From assembly GCA_023525975.1 (NCBI GenBank), contig CM042029.1, positions 85,542,849-85,606,848 on the forward strand: a stretch of 64,000 bases of DNA, in the 5' to 3' direction. Within the stretch, counting starts at the first letter, position 1; every line of letters begins with the position of its first letter. This stretch comes from Smallanthus sonchifolius. Taxonomy: Eukaryota; Streptophyta; Magnoliopsida; Asterales; Asteraceae. Positions 43,786 to 56,113 of the stretch are shown here, in pieces. Under the pieces are notes generated by a model. The model was not told where the DNA came from and did no database searches. It saw nothing but the letters and a program-made list of their open reading frames with translations. The translations under genes and the position numbers were made by a program.

Positions 43786-45003
43786 TATTTTAACTGTGCC
43801 TTTGTCTTTTCAATTTTGGGCTACAGCTAGGAGTTATTATTTTAACAGTGCCTTTGCCTTCAATTGTTAGTTTCTTTCGTCACCAAGTCTTACAATTACT
43901 TTGAAGTTTTGATTTAAATCAGTGAAGCTATGTTTAGAGCCAGTCACATGGGATACTCCTAACTCTAGAAACCAAAGGTAGGTAGAGTTACCATTATGAT
44001 ATGTGACACCCGACAAATTTCGGGTTAACTCAGTTAACTAATTACAAACTTCAAGAACTAGTTCTGTCAAAACCTCAAACACAAACACATGAAATTACAA
44101 AGACTGTTTCTGTAATTAAACCAAACTCAATTTGTTGACTTTGTAAAGTCAAAATCGAGCCTTGATCCCAAAAATCATACCCGTATCATCTATGCTTGTC
44201 CAAATTCGTAACTGATATGCGTGGTAATGATGATGTCGAGCATCATTGAATGGTTTCCATACGTTTTTTTGTTGATAATGATTACGAATTAATCATATTA
44301 AACCCATACAAACCTTAACCGTTGACCCATAGCTAAAACCTTCAAATTAGATTGATTCCTATTACATTCGTGAAATCAAATATTTCACACACTCAAATCG
44401 CATCCCTCTGAAACTCTTGTGCACATCAATTTCACTAAAGAGGCAGTCGGAATCACTAGAGACCAAACAACCTGAAGCTGTATACCGTTTTAGTCCAACC
44501 CCATCAATTTGACATCAATTCAGGTAATTGAACACACCTATAGTTTTGTTTTCATCCCTAAATCAAAAGCCCTAACACAATTGGGGCTTAAAACATCAAA
44601 TTCAATATGAACCGATATCATTTCGGGTTTAATCGAATACCAACCTAGACTCAATCTCAATTCAAGTAATATACATGGTTAGATTCTAAATCATCCACTC
44701 AATGAAATCCCCATGAATCCAACGTTTAATCTTATCAGATTTAACCAATTCGATTCTAAGTTCAAAATCTTGGGTGTTAGTGTTTCAATCGAGCAATTAA
44801 CAATCTAGACCTAATGTTTTTGAAATTAATCTTATCAGTAAGTCGCAATACATCGAATAACAAAACCCCTAAACCTCTGTGTTCATTCATGATCAAAATC
44901 AGTAGAATTTGTGTGGTTTTGGATCGAAATCGCGATAAAGGAAAGAACACATAGGCCGTGAATGATAAAACTAAACTGGTCCGGTCCTTTAACACGATTA
45001 CCC

Positions 45004-45085
45004 TTGCTGGTGGACTGGTTAAGGCATTGTTGTGTTGTGGGAGAGATCCGGGTTCGATCTCACAACCCACATTCTTTTTCTAAGC
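45004..45085 (+). mobile_element. tRNA-like SINE head within the solo LTR
   Basis: TGGACTGGTTAAGG (A box, 45010-45023) and GGGTTCGATCTC (B box, 45050-45061) have tRNA-like spacing, followed by a T-rich end. It could equally be a chance or promoter-like tRNA similarity; no duplication was found. Confidence 0.4.
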
Positions 45086-46236
45086 AGTTTATGTTATATT
45101 TGTTTATATAAAATAAATCCCTATGTTATTATAATAATATATTAATACACTTTGACCACGGAAAACACCCATATGATCGGGATCGAATTTATAAATCATT
45201 TTAAGTGTTATTCTCATTTTAAAAATAAAATAACTATTTATATTATCACCTAAATTATTATATTCATCGCAAAAACACACGAACTGTTATTTTATATTAT
45301 TATCTCGTGTTGGTGGTGTTTTCACGTACCACATCCGTGTTAAATATCAAACTAGGGATTCTCTGATCCTGATGACGAAAGGTCTATTCGTTATTCATAA
45401 GCATATTTAAGACACCCGATTCTCCCGTATCGTCGTCCCAAAATCCTGTGTGTTTCTAACAATTGTAAACATATTTTAGGGCATTCGTAGACTGTCCACG
45501 TGCAATCCATTTGTGGTTTTGTTGCATCCTTATATGGTGTTGATTACTACATTACGCACTCAGGTGAGTTTCACGACCCCTTTACTGTTTTAAATTAGGT
45601 GGAGAAAACATGACGCAAACATATAATTATTGTAGTTCTTATATTATCACTTGTTAAACTAAGCGTAACACTCTATCATGAAAGTCCTTACACATCGAAC
45701 CGTTTAATATGAATTTAGCGAGGTAATCTTGAGTAGTAGTACTGGGTTTGACAAACCTCACCTACATTAGTCGCGTTAACTCGAATGGAGGTCGAACGGG
45801 TGTAATATTGACCTAACATATCAGCACTGTTGACAGACATGGTGGAAGACATTCAGCTTCTGTTGCAAGCGCTTTAGTAACATGAACATAGGTTAGCTAT
45901 CTATTGATATATATTAATTGTACATAATCTAAAAAACATTATTATGAACTGAAACCTATGAACTCACCAACCTAGTGTTGACACATTTTCTTACATGTTT
46001 TCTTAGGTCGCTAAGGCACAAGTGCGCACTTAAGACATGCATTAGTCCTTTTAGTTATTGCAAACATTTAACTATTTATATGCTTTTAATAAACTTAACT
46101 TTTGGGCGAGTTTGTTTTGCGCATTAAATACTTTATCTTTTGCTTCCGCATTTACTCTAAAGAATTAATGGTTTTTATTAAACATTAATAGTGTTGTTTG
46201 ACGTAACTAATTACTGAGATCCTGGTTTGTTACACA

Positions 46237-47803
46237 TAGGCCTGGCAAACTGGGCGGGTCGGGCGGGTTCGGGTCACGGGTCATAACGGGTTCGGGTCAG
46301 AATGGGTTCGGGTCAATATGGGTTAGGAGCAAAATAACTTCGGGTCAAAACGGATTTGGAGCAAAATTAGTCCGGTCAAAACGGGTTGTTTTAAAAAAAA
46401 ACTATCAATTGGGTTCGAGTCCAAATGACATCGCCACCACCGCCGCCACCCACACCACCCCTACCCCACCCCCACCCCACCCCCACCCGTCACACCCCAC
46501 CACGCCGCCATCGCCCGATCGCGGCCACCCACCTACCCCCACCACACCCAACCTCCACCCACCCTACGCCATTCCACCCAACCCTACCCCACCCCCACCC
46601 CACCAACCCCCACCCTAACCCCCTCCCCACCCGCCACACCCCTCCATGCCGCCATCGCAAGATCGTCCCCACCCACCCCACCCCCACCCTACCCCACCCC
46701 ACCCCACCCCACCCACCACACCACGCCATCGCAAGATCGTCGCCACACACCCCACCCTCATCCACCCACCCCACCCCCACCCACCCACCCCACCCACACC
46801 CAACCCCACTCACCCCACCCCACCCTACCCCACCCACCACACCCCGCCATCGCAAGATCGTCGCCACCCTACCCCACCCCCACCTACCCCCACCCATCCC
46901 ACCCTACCCCTCTCCCCACCCACCACACCCGCCATGCCGCCATCGCAAGATCGTCCCCACCCACCCCACCCACCCCTACCCTACCCACCCCCCACCCCTA
47001 CCCATCACACCCCACTACGTCGCCACCGCCTGAGGAAGGGGGTGGGTGGGGTGGGGTGGGGTGGGGGCGTGGTGGGTGGCGACGGTGGTGGCGGCGATCG
47101 GGAGATGGCGGCGTGTGGTCCGTGGGGTGGGTGTGGTGGGTGGGTGGGGTGGGTATGGGTGGGGTGGGTGGCGACGGTGGTGGGTAGGATCGGGCGATGG
47201 CGGCGTGGTGGGGTGGGGTGTGTGGGGTGGTTGTGGTGGGGGTGGGGGTGGGGGTGGGTAGGTCGCCGCAACAGGAGGTGGCGGGTGGTTGGCGGCAAAT
47301 GCGTGTGGTGGTGGTGGCGGCGGCAAAGCGTTGAACGCAACAGGACGTCGGGTGATGGTGGTGGTGGTGTGAAGGGGTGGTGTTAGTGGCGCGGCAGCGG
47401 TGGGGGGAGTAGTACAGCGGTAGGCCGCAGCAGCGGGTACGGGAGAGGGGTGGCGAGGGGCGCCGATGTGGTGGTGGTGGGCGGCGGGGGTGGTGGCGGC
47501 GAGGCGGCGGTAGAGTGGGTGGCGGTGGGTGGTGGCGTGACGTTGGTGGGGAGGCTATCCCATTTGCATTATTTTTAAGTTAACAAGTTTTATAATACAT
47601 TTTGACCCATTGACTAATTTTAGGTGATCTAAATTGACCCGTCAACTAATATGAGATGACCCAAATTGACCCGTCAACGAATATGAGGTGACCCAAATTG
47701 ACCCGTTGACTAATCTAATATGACCCAAATTGACCCATATACAATTGATTTTATACCCAAATTAACCCATTCTTTGAAGAATGGGTCAAGATTGCCACCC
47801 CTA
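46237..47803. mobile_element. Non-autonomous hAT-like element with GC-rich core, TSD GTTACACA
   Basis: 1567 bp, ends TAGGCCTGGCAA and (complement of the right end) TAGGGGTGGCAA, flanked by the perfect 8-bp duplication GTTACACA (46229-46236 and 47804-47811). Subterminal arms are (CGGGTTCGGGTCA)-like on the left and (TGACCCAAATTGACCCG)-like on the right. No transposase is present. The core is described separately. Confidence 0.85.
46430..47560. repeat. Strand-asymmetric GC-rich core: C-rich half then G-rich half
   Basis: 46430-47035 is almost free of G outside the repeated unit CGCCATCGCAAGATCGTC (about five copies) and is made of CCCCACCCC words. 47035-47560 is the mirror: GGGGTGGGG words with CGATCGGGNGATGGCGGCG units. 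The two halves are imperfect inverted repeats that could fold, and the G-rich half has many runs able to form G-quadruplexes. Proline/histidine- or glycine/tryptophan-rich ORFs here are composition artefacts. Confidence 0.9.
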
Positions 47804-48842
47804 GTTACACACCTCGCGATAAAATCTCCGTTAGTGGATTTTGGGGGTGTGACATGATCTGAATCAACCATAAAGGAAAGTTGATCATCAATACATGCCA
47901 TAAATAGATGTTGGTCTTCTTCATGATTGTCATCAGTTTCTGCAGCCACATTAGCAGTTGGTGGTTCCTCCAATACTAACAATCTTTTTTGACATGACCA
48001 AGTTTGTTGTAGTGGCTACATTGGGGAATTTTGTTCCTTTCTTGACTTCTGCCTCGACTTCTACCTCTATCTCTAAAGGGTAGTCTTCCTCTTCTTCTAA
48101 AGGTGTTGTTTCTCAATGGTCGGTTACCTTAATGCATTGCCTGCAAGGTTTGTTTATCACCTGCAATTTGTTTTTCTGGTGTTGTTCTGTTGCTGAGACT
48201 TTCTTCTTGTGACTACAAGCACCACGTTAGTTTAACAGGAGTTAGTTGGGACAGGTCATATGCTACTTCAATAGAGGGAACGAAATAGTAAAACTTTAAG
48301 AGTGCAAGCTACGAAGTATCATTTCAACATTTGTTTGACCAGGAATGGCCTCTCCATAAGCTCTATTTTGGCTTACAAGCGCCATCATACGCCCAAAGTA
48401 ATCCCAAATAACCACTCATTCTTTCAGAGACAGATTTTCAAAATCTCTCCTCAAGCCTTCTAGTTTAACAACTTTGACTTGAGTGTCTCCTTCGTATCCA
48501 GTTTCAATATCTCCCACGTTTTCTTGGTCGTGGAAGCAGCAGCAACAGGTTAGAAGAACTGGTCATGAACTGCTTGTTACATGATGGCTATAGCATGAGC
48601 GTCAAGCATTCTTTAATTTTCCTTGGCCCTTTTCTGTTTCATCTATACCATCAACAACAAGATCCCATATATCTCTTGATCTAAGTATAGACTTCATTCG
48701 TAAGCTCCAGTATTCGTACCCCTCGCCTTTAAACACTGGAATAGGAGTTACAGCGGTAGGGAGGGTACTGGTTTGTTCAGCCACGGAACAAGGATAGAAT
48801 CCACACAGTGGGTTAGCAAGAGTTGATGGGATCGTTCAGATT

Positions 48843-48855
48843 GGCTCTGATACCA
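48843..48855 (-). promoter_or_regulatory. Primer binding site of the copia remnant
   Basis: Minus-strand TGGTATCAGAGCC, complementary to initiator Met-tRNA. It places the 5' LTR to its right, beginning near 48859. Confidence 0.85.
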
Positions 48856-48858
48856 ATA

Positions 48859-49318
48859 TGATGGTATATGATAAAGTAAATAGAATAGATTTAGCGGAAG
48901 CAATTGATTCAATAGATAGATAATCAATAGAACTGAACACATCAATAAAGAATGACAATTCTCTTAAATAGAACAGGAAACAAACGGCTAATAGCAGAAG
49001 ACTAGGACTTATCTAACAAACAGGAACTAGTCGCTTATTTTTTTGAATAATACGATAAAGAAGGAAGAGCACCTGCATGCATGCAGAGAATTGACGTGGA
49101 CTTGGATACACGTCGGTTTATTCATCTACTAAACCTCGTCGGTGATTATGCTTTGATCATGTACATATATAGGTACATACGAGTTATAAAGACAGAGATA
49201 AATAACCTAACTATAAACATATTAAGTAGACATTAAAACGGTAATTCATAATGTATATTCAAGTCGTTCTTATTTTTCTACATTGTAAACATATAGGTAT
49301 GTATATATGTATATATCA
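48859..49318 (-). repeat. Probable 5' LTR of the copia remnant and 3' flank of the CYP89A copy
   Basis: The sequence after the primer site starts TGATGGTATATG on the plus strand, fitting an LTR edge (...CCATCA on the element strand). The outer edge is not determinable without the second LTR. No genes. Confidence 0.45.
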
Positions 49319-50839
49319 TCAACTCAAGTGTTTTATCTTTTCAACCCTTGAAGATATCCGTGCTTGCAGAGGGTTCTTCATAACAATGGTGAACTCATTC
49401 TTCTCATCAAGATCAAAATGACAACCATCAGGAACACTCCAATCAAAATACCAAACCAAATTAGCAACAAAATACTCCAAATGAAGCAAAGCCAAATCAG
49501 AACCAGGACATAACCTCCTTCGAGCACCAAAAGGCATCATCTTTATCCCTTTGCTCCCATTTATATCAAACACACCATCATCCACCAAGAACCGCTCTGG
49601 CTTGAACTCCATGGGCTCATCCCACACCTTTGGGTCCAAACCTATCTCACTCACCATGAAATTGATAATAGCACCCTGTGGAAACATGTACCCTCCCACC
49701 TCCACCTCCTTCATGACCTTAAGAGGGAGCAGAAAATGAGCTGGTGGGTGTCTCCTCAGCCCTTCCAAAACCACAGCTTTCAAGTACAACATTTTGTTTA
49801 AATCCTCTTCATTTATAACCGGTTCCGGCTCACCCTCCACCCCTTTTCATGGTGGCCCGACCACCGCAACGATTTCATCATAAAGCTTGCTTTGAATCCG
49901 AGAATGCTTGACCAAATTCGCCATAATCCATTGTAGAGCACTAGTAGTTGTGTCTGTCCCACCAGTAAGAAACTCACTACACAAGCCCACCATCTCCCTA
50001 TAAGTAAGCTTTCCACCATCCGGAAGCCTTAGATCCGCCAACGAGTCGACGTAAGCCACTACTCGCGGTACTTCAGAATGGGCTGATTCGATTCGAGCCA
50101 TGATGATAGGAACAAAAACTTGTTCTTTATTATCACGCACTTTCTCAAACTGTTTCCATACTTTTGAAAACAATATCTTCCCCCATTTCGGGAACATAGC
50201 AAGCATGGTGATCCGCCGTGAACCCGCTACCAACATCATCTCACGTTGTACCTTCGCGATCTCGTTAACTCGACTCTCATCAAACTTGTCTCCAAAACAC
50301 ATCAACACCAAAAGGCGGAATATGGTGTGACAAAAATGATCAACCACTTTGACTCCACCCGCCTGATCATTCTCTTGTTCCGAAAGGCGACTAATCAGGA
50401 TACGAAGAGCCCAGTTTCGAGCCGAGGAGTAGGACTTGATGCGGCTTGGGTGCATGACCTCGGACGCGAGGTTTCGTCGCAGGAGGCGCCAGTTCGGGCC
50501 GTAGGAAGCTGTGGAGATGTTGAAGTTTATGAAGAACTTAGGGCGGTCAGAGAAGAGTGCGCCTTTTTTGACCAGGATTTCATGGGCGAGTTTATGGCTG
50601 CTGACTAAGATGGACGGTCCGAACCCGGTGGAGAGGGTGAACAGTTGTCCGAACCGGTCCTTGAGGTTGATGAGAACGGGTTCGAAGTTTAAGGGGGAGT
50701 TTGTTAGCAGGAGGAAGCTGGAGTGGAGGAGAGATGGCCCTGGGGGTAGCTTCTTGTTGTATCTCCGGTGGGATAGAGTGGGTCGGATAAGGGCGGCGAT
50801 GCAGAGGGAGACGACTATTATGAACCACGTCTCCATCAT
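49319..50839 (-). pseudogene. Cytochrome P450 CYP89A-like, full length but with one in-frame TGA
   Basis: A single exon of 507 codons, normal for the intronless CYP89A genes. It has an N-terminal anchor (MMETWFIIVVSLCIAALI), the proline hinge KLPPGP, SDRPKF and I-helix TGGTDTTTSALQW (oxygen motif intact). Then come K-helix EGLRR (about 359), FKPERF and heme loop PFGARRRLCPG with Cys near 444. Codon 331 (49849-49847) is TGA, in the variable loop after VAVVGPP; the frame continues unbroken as KGVEGEPEP. A CGA-to-TGA or GGA-to-TGA change would explain it. The truncated product would lack heme binding. CYP89A9 in Arabidopsis acts on chlorophyll breakdown products; function here is not inferable. 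Readthrough or a base error remain possible. Confidence 0.85.
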
Positions 50840-51166
50840 CTACAAAGAAGGTGAAGAATCAAGAATGGATGGTTCAGGGTATAAGTTTTCAAATCAACTT
50901 CGTCAAACTAAACTCAAGTCAATAATGTCTGCTTTCATGATATGTATTTTGTTAGGTAATCCAATAACGTTAGAAAGCACTTGGATATAGGCGTGACGCG
51001 TGCCCTTGTTTTTTTTTTTTTTTTTTTTGAAGGGCACTTTTTTAATCCTTGTTTGTTTAGCGATAATATCTTCACATTTCATTAGGTTATCCTGGCTCCT
51101 TCGCATTAACTTTCAATATTCATTTGATTTTGAGAAATTTTTATAAATGTTAATGGGAAATAAATG
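50840..51166. other. 5' flank of the CYP89A copy with a T20 run
   Basis: A run of 20 T (51009-51028) is bracketed by GTGCCCTTG and GAAGGGCAC, so it can form a stem with a T-rich loop. No TATA box could be assigned with confidence. Confidence 0.45.
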
Positions 51167-51409
51167 GAAAATTCTTAGAATGAACATTTTCATTTTGATT
51201 TTTAAAAAACAAACAGAGAAAAGTCAACCACCTCAAAATAAACATCATTTTTCACCGAGATAATACCAAAAATTGGCGCCTTCGCCGATTTCACGTGTCT
51301 TGGCTCTTTAACGTACATGTGTCATTTTTGACGGAAAATTTAAAAAAATTGACAAAATCGACAACACATTTTTCGTCGAGGTTTACAAATGTTTCGGCGT
51401 TCAGAAACT

Positions 51410-51665
51410 TGTCGGGCCTGGATTTACAATATACTCGGCATCTTGCCCGGTTTTTTAAAAAAACTCCGCGTTTCGACCGGATTTTTAAAAAACTCCGCGT
51501 TTCGCCCGGATTTTTAAAAAACTCGGCATTTTGCCTAGATTTCTATACCCTAAAACTCGGCGTTTCGTCTCGATTTATAAAAAAAACTCGGCATTTCGCC
51601 CATATTTTTTTAAAACCGGCGTTTCACCCAATTTTTAAAAGCTCGGCGTTTCACCCGATTTAAGA
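51410..51665 (+). repeat. 30-bp minisatellite
   Basis: About nine imperfect copies of a unit like AACTCGGCGTTTCGCCCG followed by ATTTTTAAA. Confidence 0.85.
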
Positions 51666-51916
51666 AAGTCGATGAAACGGCGTTGTAAAGGTCTATATAA
51701 CTGCATGATTATTTCTGTAGTTCATGGAAATGGTATCGTTCAAAGCGCCTGATTATTTCTGGAAATGATACATTGAACTCGTTGATCCAAACAAGTTTCT
51801 GAACGCCGAAACATTTATAAAACTCGAGGAAAACATGTTTCGGTGATTTTGTGAGTTTTTTAAATTTTCCATTGAAAACTATAGGTGTACTTCAAAGGGC
51901 CAAGACACGTGACATC

Positions 51917-53851
51917 TGTAACATTTTTAATTGAAAAACCAATTAATAAAAATTTAAACGTGCGGAAGCTTTTATTCCAAGAATTTTTTATTTTTTATTT
52001 TATTCTTCGCGTGTCGTGAAAGTCCAGACAGACATCTTCGCGTGCCACGGAGAGTCTCCAAAATGGCAAGTCTGGGAACTTGGTTCTTCGCGTGTCGCGA
52101 AGAACCTCCTCTCCATCTTCGCGTGGCGCGAAGAAGACCAGTAAACGGAAAGTTTACTTTTTCTGCCCAGTTCCATACTTAGCCAAATTTTCAACATTTT
52201 CACCAACATGACACAAAAACATTTCAAGCATTTAGGTTTTGGTTAAAAACATTCAAACACCACATATATATACCAAAACACAATTTCAATTGTCAATTTA
52301 CACAACATTTAACAGATTTTCATTCAAACCCCAAGAACACCAAAAATGCATACGAGAATCCTCTTTTGGCCAATTGGACTTGACTCAGACTACATCGGAG
52401 CTTTTCCTACATAACACCACATGTATCAACCATTAGTAATGAAGATAAACATATCAAACAAGCAAATACAACTTGTTTTCACCCATTTGACCCGTTTACA
52501 CCCAAATTGTCATTTGGCTACAAATAACTTGCATTTCCCCTTGCAAGATTCATTCTTTTATTTTGTCAAACATAATCAACATTTTGATTACACTTTTCCA
52601 TTTTCATTATGACACATAGGCCATAACCTCATTTCCATTATGATACTTAGACCATAGCCGCATATCCATTTCCATTATGGTTCTTAGACCATAACCTCAT
52701 TTTCATTATGGTATTTAAACCATAACCTCATTTCCATTATGGCATTTAAGCCATAACATTATTTCCATTATGATACTTAGATCATAACCTCATTTACACA
52801 TATCAATTATAGTATTACAACTATAACTACATTCATTCATCTAAATATACTAGTTCATTCACATTCATTTCAACAACATAGTATGCAACATAACACATAT
52901 ACCATCCATTATCATCAAAACTAAGTAAATGCAAAGGCACTTACCTTTTGGGTTAGAAGATCTCGCACCACCTTCTCGGTTCACAATTTGATTACCTAAA
53001 CATATATACTTAGTTTAGTAATCTAACATATATCAAAATCACATTATAATTGCGTTCACAACCAAATTTATATTTTCAACCCAAACTGACACGTTTGGGT
53101 TATTCCCATAACCAAACACCCTCTTTCAGTCCAAACTCGCCTACTTGAGTTTCATTTCCAATTCCTTGACACTAATTTTTCATTCAATATCTTTCATTAG
53201 GTTAATTTGGTATTCATTCAAGTGTCTAACACCATATAAACACTTAATCATCACTAATTCAACATTCTATCATCATAATCCAAACACCCCCAATTTTCTC
53301 CATATGAACCCTAACTTCTCATAATCAAAATCAAAGGGTTCTAGGATGTTAATCATCATTCTTTACCTTTAGTTTAGCTAGATTATTAACAATCTAACAC
53401 CAATTAACCACATGCATTCATAATTCTAGTATTTCTACAAAACCCACCAACTAACACATTCAAAAGTGAAATCAAAGGAAGATAATCACTTACTTGATAT
53501 TAGAAAGGTGATGTGTGAGCCAAAACCTTCATAAAACAAGCTTCAAATGCACGATTTAGGCTTCAATCTCGTTTTCTCCTTTTACTCCCTTGTTCAAGAA
53601 CGACCTCTTCCACAAATGAAGTCTAATTTTGACTTCCACTAGTCAAAATGACAGATTTTGCCATTTTACACATTTAGCCCCTCAACTTCCATTTCACCCA
53701 TTACATTCCATAATTAGTTAAAAAATAATATAACCCCATTATTAACTTGAAAACCACTTGTTTCAACTTATTTCTAATATATTATTTTCACCATAATATT
53801 TATTAGAATATTTATTTATTTATAACGAAACCCAGATTTTGGTTCGTTACA
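51917..53851 (-). repeat. Solo LTR with TSD ACATC
   Basis: 1935 bp between TGTAACATTTTT and GGTTCGTTACA, flanked by the perfect 5-bp duplication ACATC (51912-51916 and 53852-53856). The minus-strand start TGTAACGAACC and the ends in TGTAAC suggest a gypsy LTR read leftward. No second LTR or internal region is present, so it arose by LTR-LTR recombination. Confidence 0.82.
52600..52835. repeat. About 41-bp minisatellite within the solo LTR
   Basis: Six imperfect copies of units like CATTATGGTACTTAGACCATAACCTCATTTC. Confidence 0.85.
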
Positions 53852-54043
53852 ACATCGGCGAAGTCGCCGAGTTTTGGTAGTATCTCGATGAAAAATGATC
53901 TTCACTTTGGAGGAGTTTCACTTTTCTTTGTTTGTTTTTGAGAATCCAATGGTGAAAATATTCATTCGCGGAATTTTCGGTCTGTCAAGAAAAAAAATTA
54001 TTAAATACTAAATAACAATCAAGATTTTTTAGGATTTAAGTTA

Positions 54044-54406
54044 ATTGAAACTTCGATTTTGCTCCCTGTGGTTTGACCATGTTAACCATTTTGCTCTAAT
54101 AGTTTGAAAATGACCATTTTTGTGATTACAATTTTTACTCTAATATGCTACCCGCCCTTAACTCCATCCACAAATCTGGTTAAATGTTACCACGTGCCCC
54201 TCACATGAGGGGCATTTCTAACTTTTCCATTCATAAATTCGACAAACCCTAACTGTAACATTTAATCGAAATTATGGATAGAGTTAGGGGCGGGGAGCAT
54301 ATTAGAGTAAAAACTGTAACCACAGGGAGCAAAATGCCCATTTTCAAACTATTGCAGCAAAATGGTTAAAATGGTCAAACCACAGAGAGCAAAAACGAAG
54401 TTTACT
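54044..54406. mobile_element. MITE with long inverted arms, related to the Mutator-type element at 25283-26538
   Basis: The two halves are inverted copies (for example CTCCCTGTGGTT / AACCACAGGGAG and TCTAATATGCT / AGCATATTAGA). The right terminus ...GCAAAAACGAAGTTTACT matches the outermost bases of the syntaxin-carrying element. Non-coding. Confidence 0.75.
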
Positions 54407-56113
54407 CTTTAGATTATTTTGTGAGTTGAATTTATATTTTTATGGAATTATAGGGTTATATTAAGTCAACCCGGTTAAACCGTCCGGTACAACCGGTTGA
54501 ACCATTTCTTAGTCCAATCCGATACGGTTTAAAAACCTTTAAACATTGGTTATAACAAACAAATGTTTATATATATTTCATTTATTTAATTTAAGTTTTT
54601 AACATACAACAATATTAAAATTTAAGTGTTTTTTTTAAAAGCGTGTGTGATTTTATTAAACTATTAAAACTTGATTATTATTTTATAATTTTATAATTAG
54701 TTGTATAATAAAGATTAATTAAGCAAAACACGTTTTGATGATAAAAAGTTCAAAGTATATTAAACTAGAATTTTTGCCCCGCGCTCAGCGAACTTTAAAC
54801 GGTTGAGGATGTGATATTAACGTGGCTAAGCATAAAAAGAAACGTGGTTAAATAAATTTTGCATCATTTTAAACGGTTGAGGCGGTGACATTAACGTGGT
54901 TAAGTACAAAAAGAATCATAGTTAAAATACATAAAAAAAACGTATGAAGTTATAGAGAGTCGATTGTGGAGATCAAAACATAGATAAAAGAAAGTTAGAT
55001 AACGGTACAGATGTTTTTCAATCGGTGTCGGTCTCATTCTTTATGTTACTAGAATGTCACTGTCAGTCGATATAACTAACGATACATAAAAATATGTTAT
55101 CTTGAATACGATTCCATTTTAAAAAAAAAATTATGCCGAGACGTCAAGAAAAAAAATAATAACAAACAAATGTGAAAGTTATTACATAAAAATCAGATTA
55201 TATTCACTATGATGGCTAATTTCAAAACTTTAGAAACTTAAGATAGTCAAATTGAAAGTTTAGGGTGAGTTTTGACAATATACTAAAATTGAGAGGGAGA
55301 AGTAGTCGGACCGAGACTTCGCTTTAAATTTAAGTATAATATAATGTACTAGGTTATATACCCATGTATTACATGGGGTTTTTAATAGAAAAATAAAAGT
55401 AAAATAATATGTAAACAAATTTAAAATAATGTGTAAAATAAAAAATAAAATTATTTGTTTCCTTAATTAAGTAATAATTTGAATTCAAGTTGTATATTAT
55501 TTTTTCTTAAAAATAAAAAATAATTAAATTTTAAAATTCAAACTTACTTAAAATAGAAAAAATTAAAAGATTTTAATAAGAAAAAATATAATAATGATAG
55601 ATGTCATATCTGTAATCTATAATCTTCTTTAAATTTAGTCTTCTCTGATCTTTATTTTCTAATAAGAAAAGACACCTCAAAACTTATGCTAAACAAATGC
55701 GTGTTTTCTTAATTAAGAAGTTACAAGATATACCACCAAAACTTTACTCTTTCAATTTTTTAAAATTTAAATCTAACCTCATATGTATTCTTTTTATTAT
55801 AACCTTTGTTTTACCATTTTCCTATATTTCATAGTAATTATACATGAACTAAAACTAATTTCTTGTACTTTTCAAAAACCGGGTCATTAACTCCATCTGG
55901 TGTACTAATTAGCCCGCACCCGTTGTCGGGGTTTAGGTGAGAGAACGGTACCATTGGGAACACCATGCTACGGTATGTGGCTGATCCGCTATCGTCCCCA
56001 CCTTCGGTACCGCCCGCACGGACGAGTGGTGTGCGGGATAACCATACCCCATGGTCTAAACACGTATTTTTATCTCGTTGAAAATGTATACAAAATAATA
56101 GTTTTAATAGTTT
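54407..56113. other. Gene-free stretch with repeat fragments
   Basis: 54455-54545 is a fragment related to the hAT MITE at 14349-14727 (CCGGTTGAACC, then AACATTGG). Two copies of AAACGGTTGAGGNNGTGA with a shared tail lie at 54797 and 54873. 55350-55385 (CTAGGTTATATACCCATGTATTACATGGGG) resembles other dispersed-repeat starts. The rest is AT-rich without genes. Confidence 0.4.

Larger units (their letters stand above)
44002..47854. repeat. Solo LTR of a gypsy-type element inside the copia remnant
   Basis: Begins TGTGACACCCGAC and ends GGGGGTGTGACA, typical gypsy LTR ends. The flanks are TGATA (43997-44001) and TGATC (47855-47859), a 5-bp duplication with one mismatch. No internal region or second LTR is present. 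Without the nested hAT-like element at 46237-47803 it would be about 2.28 kb. Confidence 0.72.
43790..48858 (-). pseudogene. Copia gag-protease remnant interrupted by a solo LTR
   Basis: On the minus strand the primer site at 48855 is followed by gag (MAEQTSTLPTAVTPIPVFKG from 48784; EYWSLRMKSILRSRDIWDLV), a zinc knuckle (CSHYNKLGHVKKDC near 48000, with Tyr for the second Cys) and a linker ending SFMVDSDH at 47855. The frame resumes across 44002 as NGNSTYLWFLELGVSHVTGS, then KHSFTDLNQNFKVIVRLGDE, the copia protease border with a mutated Asp-Ser-Gly. The two halves join exactly at the borders of the inserted LTR. Integrase, RT and the other LTR are missing. Confidence 0.8.
51167..53978. mobile_element. 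Fold-back element split by a solo LTR
   Basis: Inverted arms of about 125 bp, 51167-51290 and 53852-53978: shared words include TCATTTTTCATCGAGATA-like and GGCGACTTCGCCGA-like sequence. The left part holds a 30-bp minisatellite (51410-51665). The word AATGAACATTTT in the outer arm links it to the element in CYP749 intron 3. The right arm directly follows the solo LTR at 51917-53851. Confidence 0.7.

Noticed and set aside
45004..45085. Possible functional tRNA gene
   Set aside because: A and B boxes are present, but the acceptor stem cannot be paired and no anticodon arm is credible.
46409..47386. Several long ORFs rich in Pro/His/Thr or Gly/Trp
   Set aside because: They come from the C-rich/G-rich repeat core and exist in many frames on both strands; composition explains them.
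49551..50990. Plus-strand ORFs across the CYP89A copy
   Set aside because: They are antisense shadows of the P450 reading frame.
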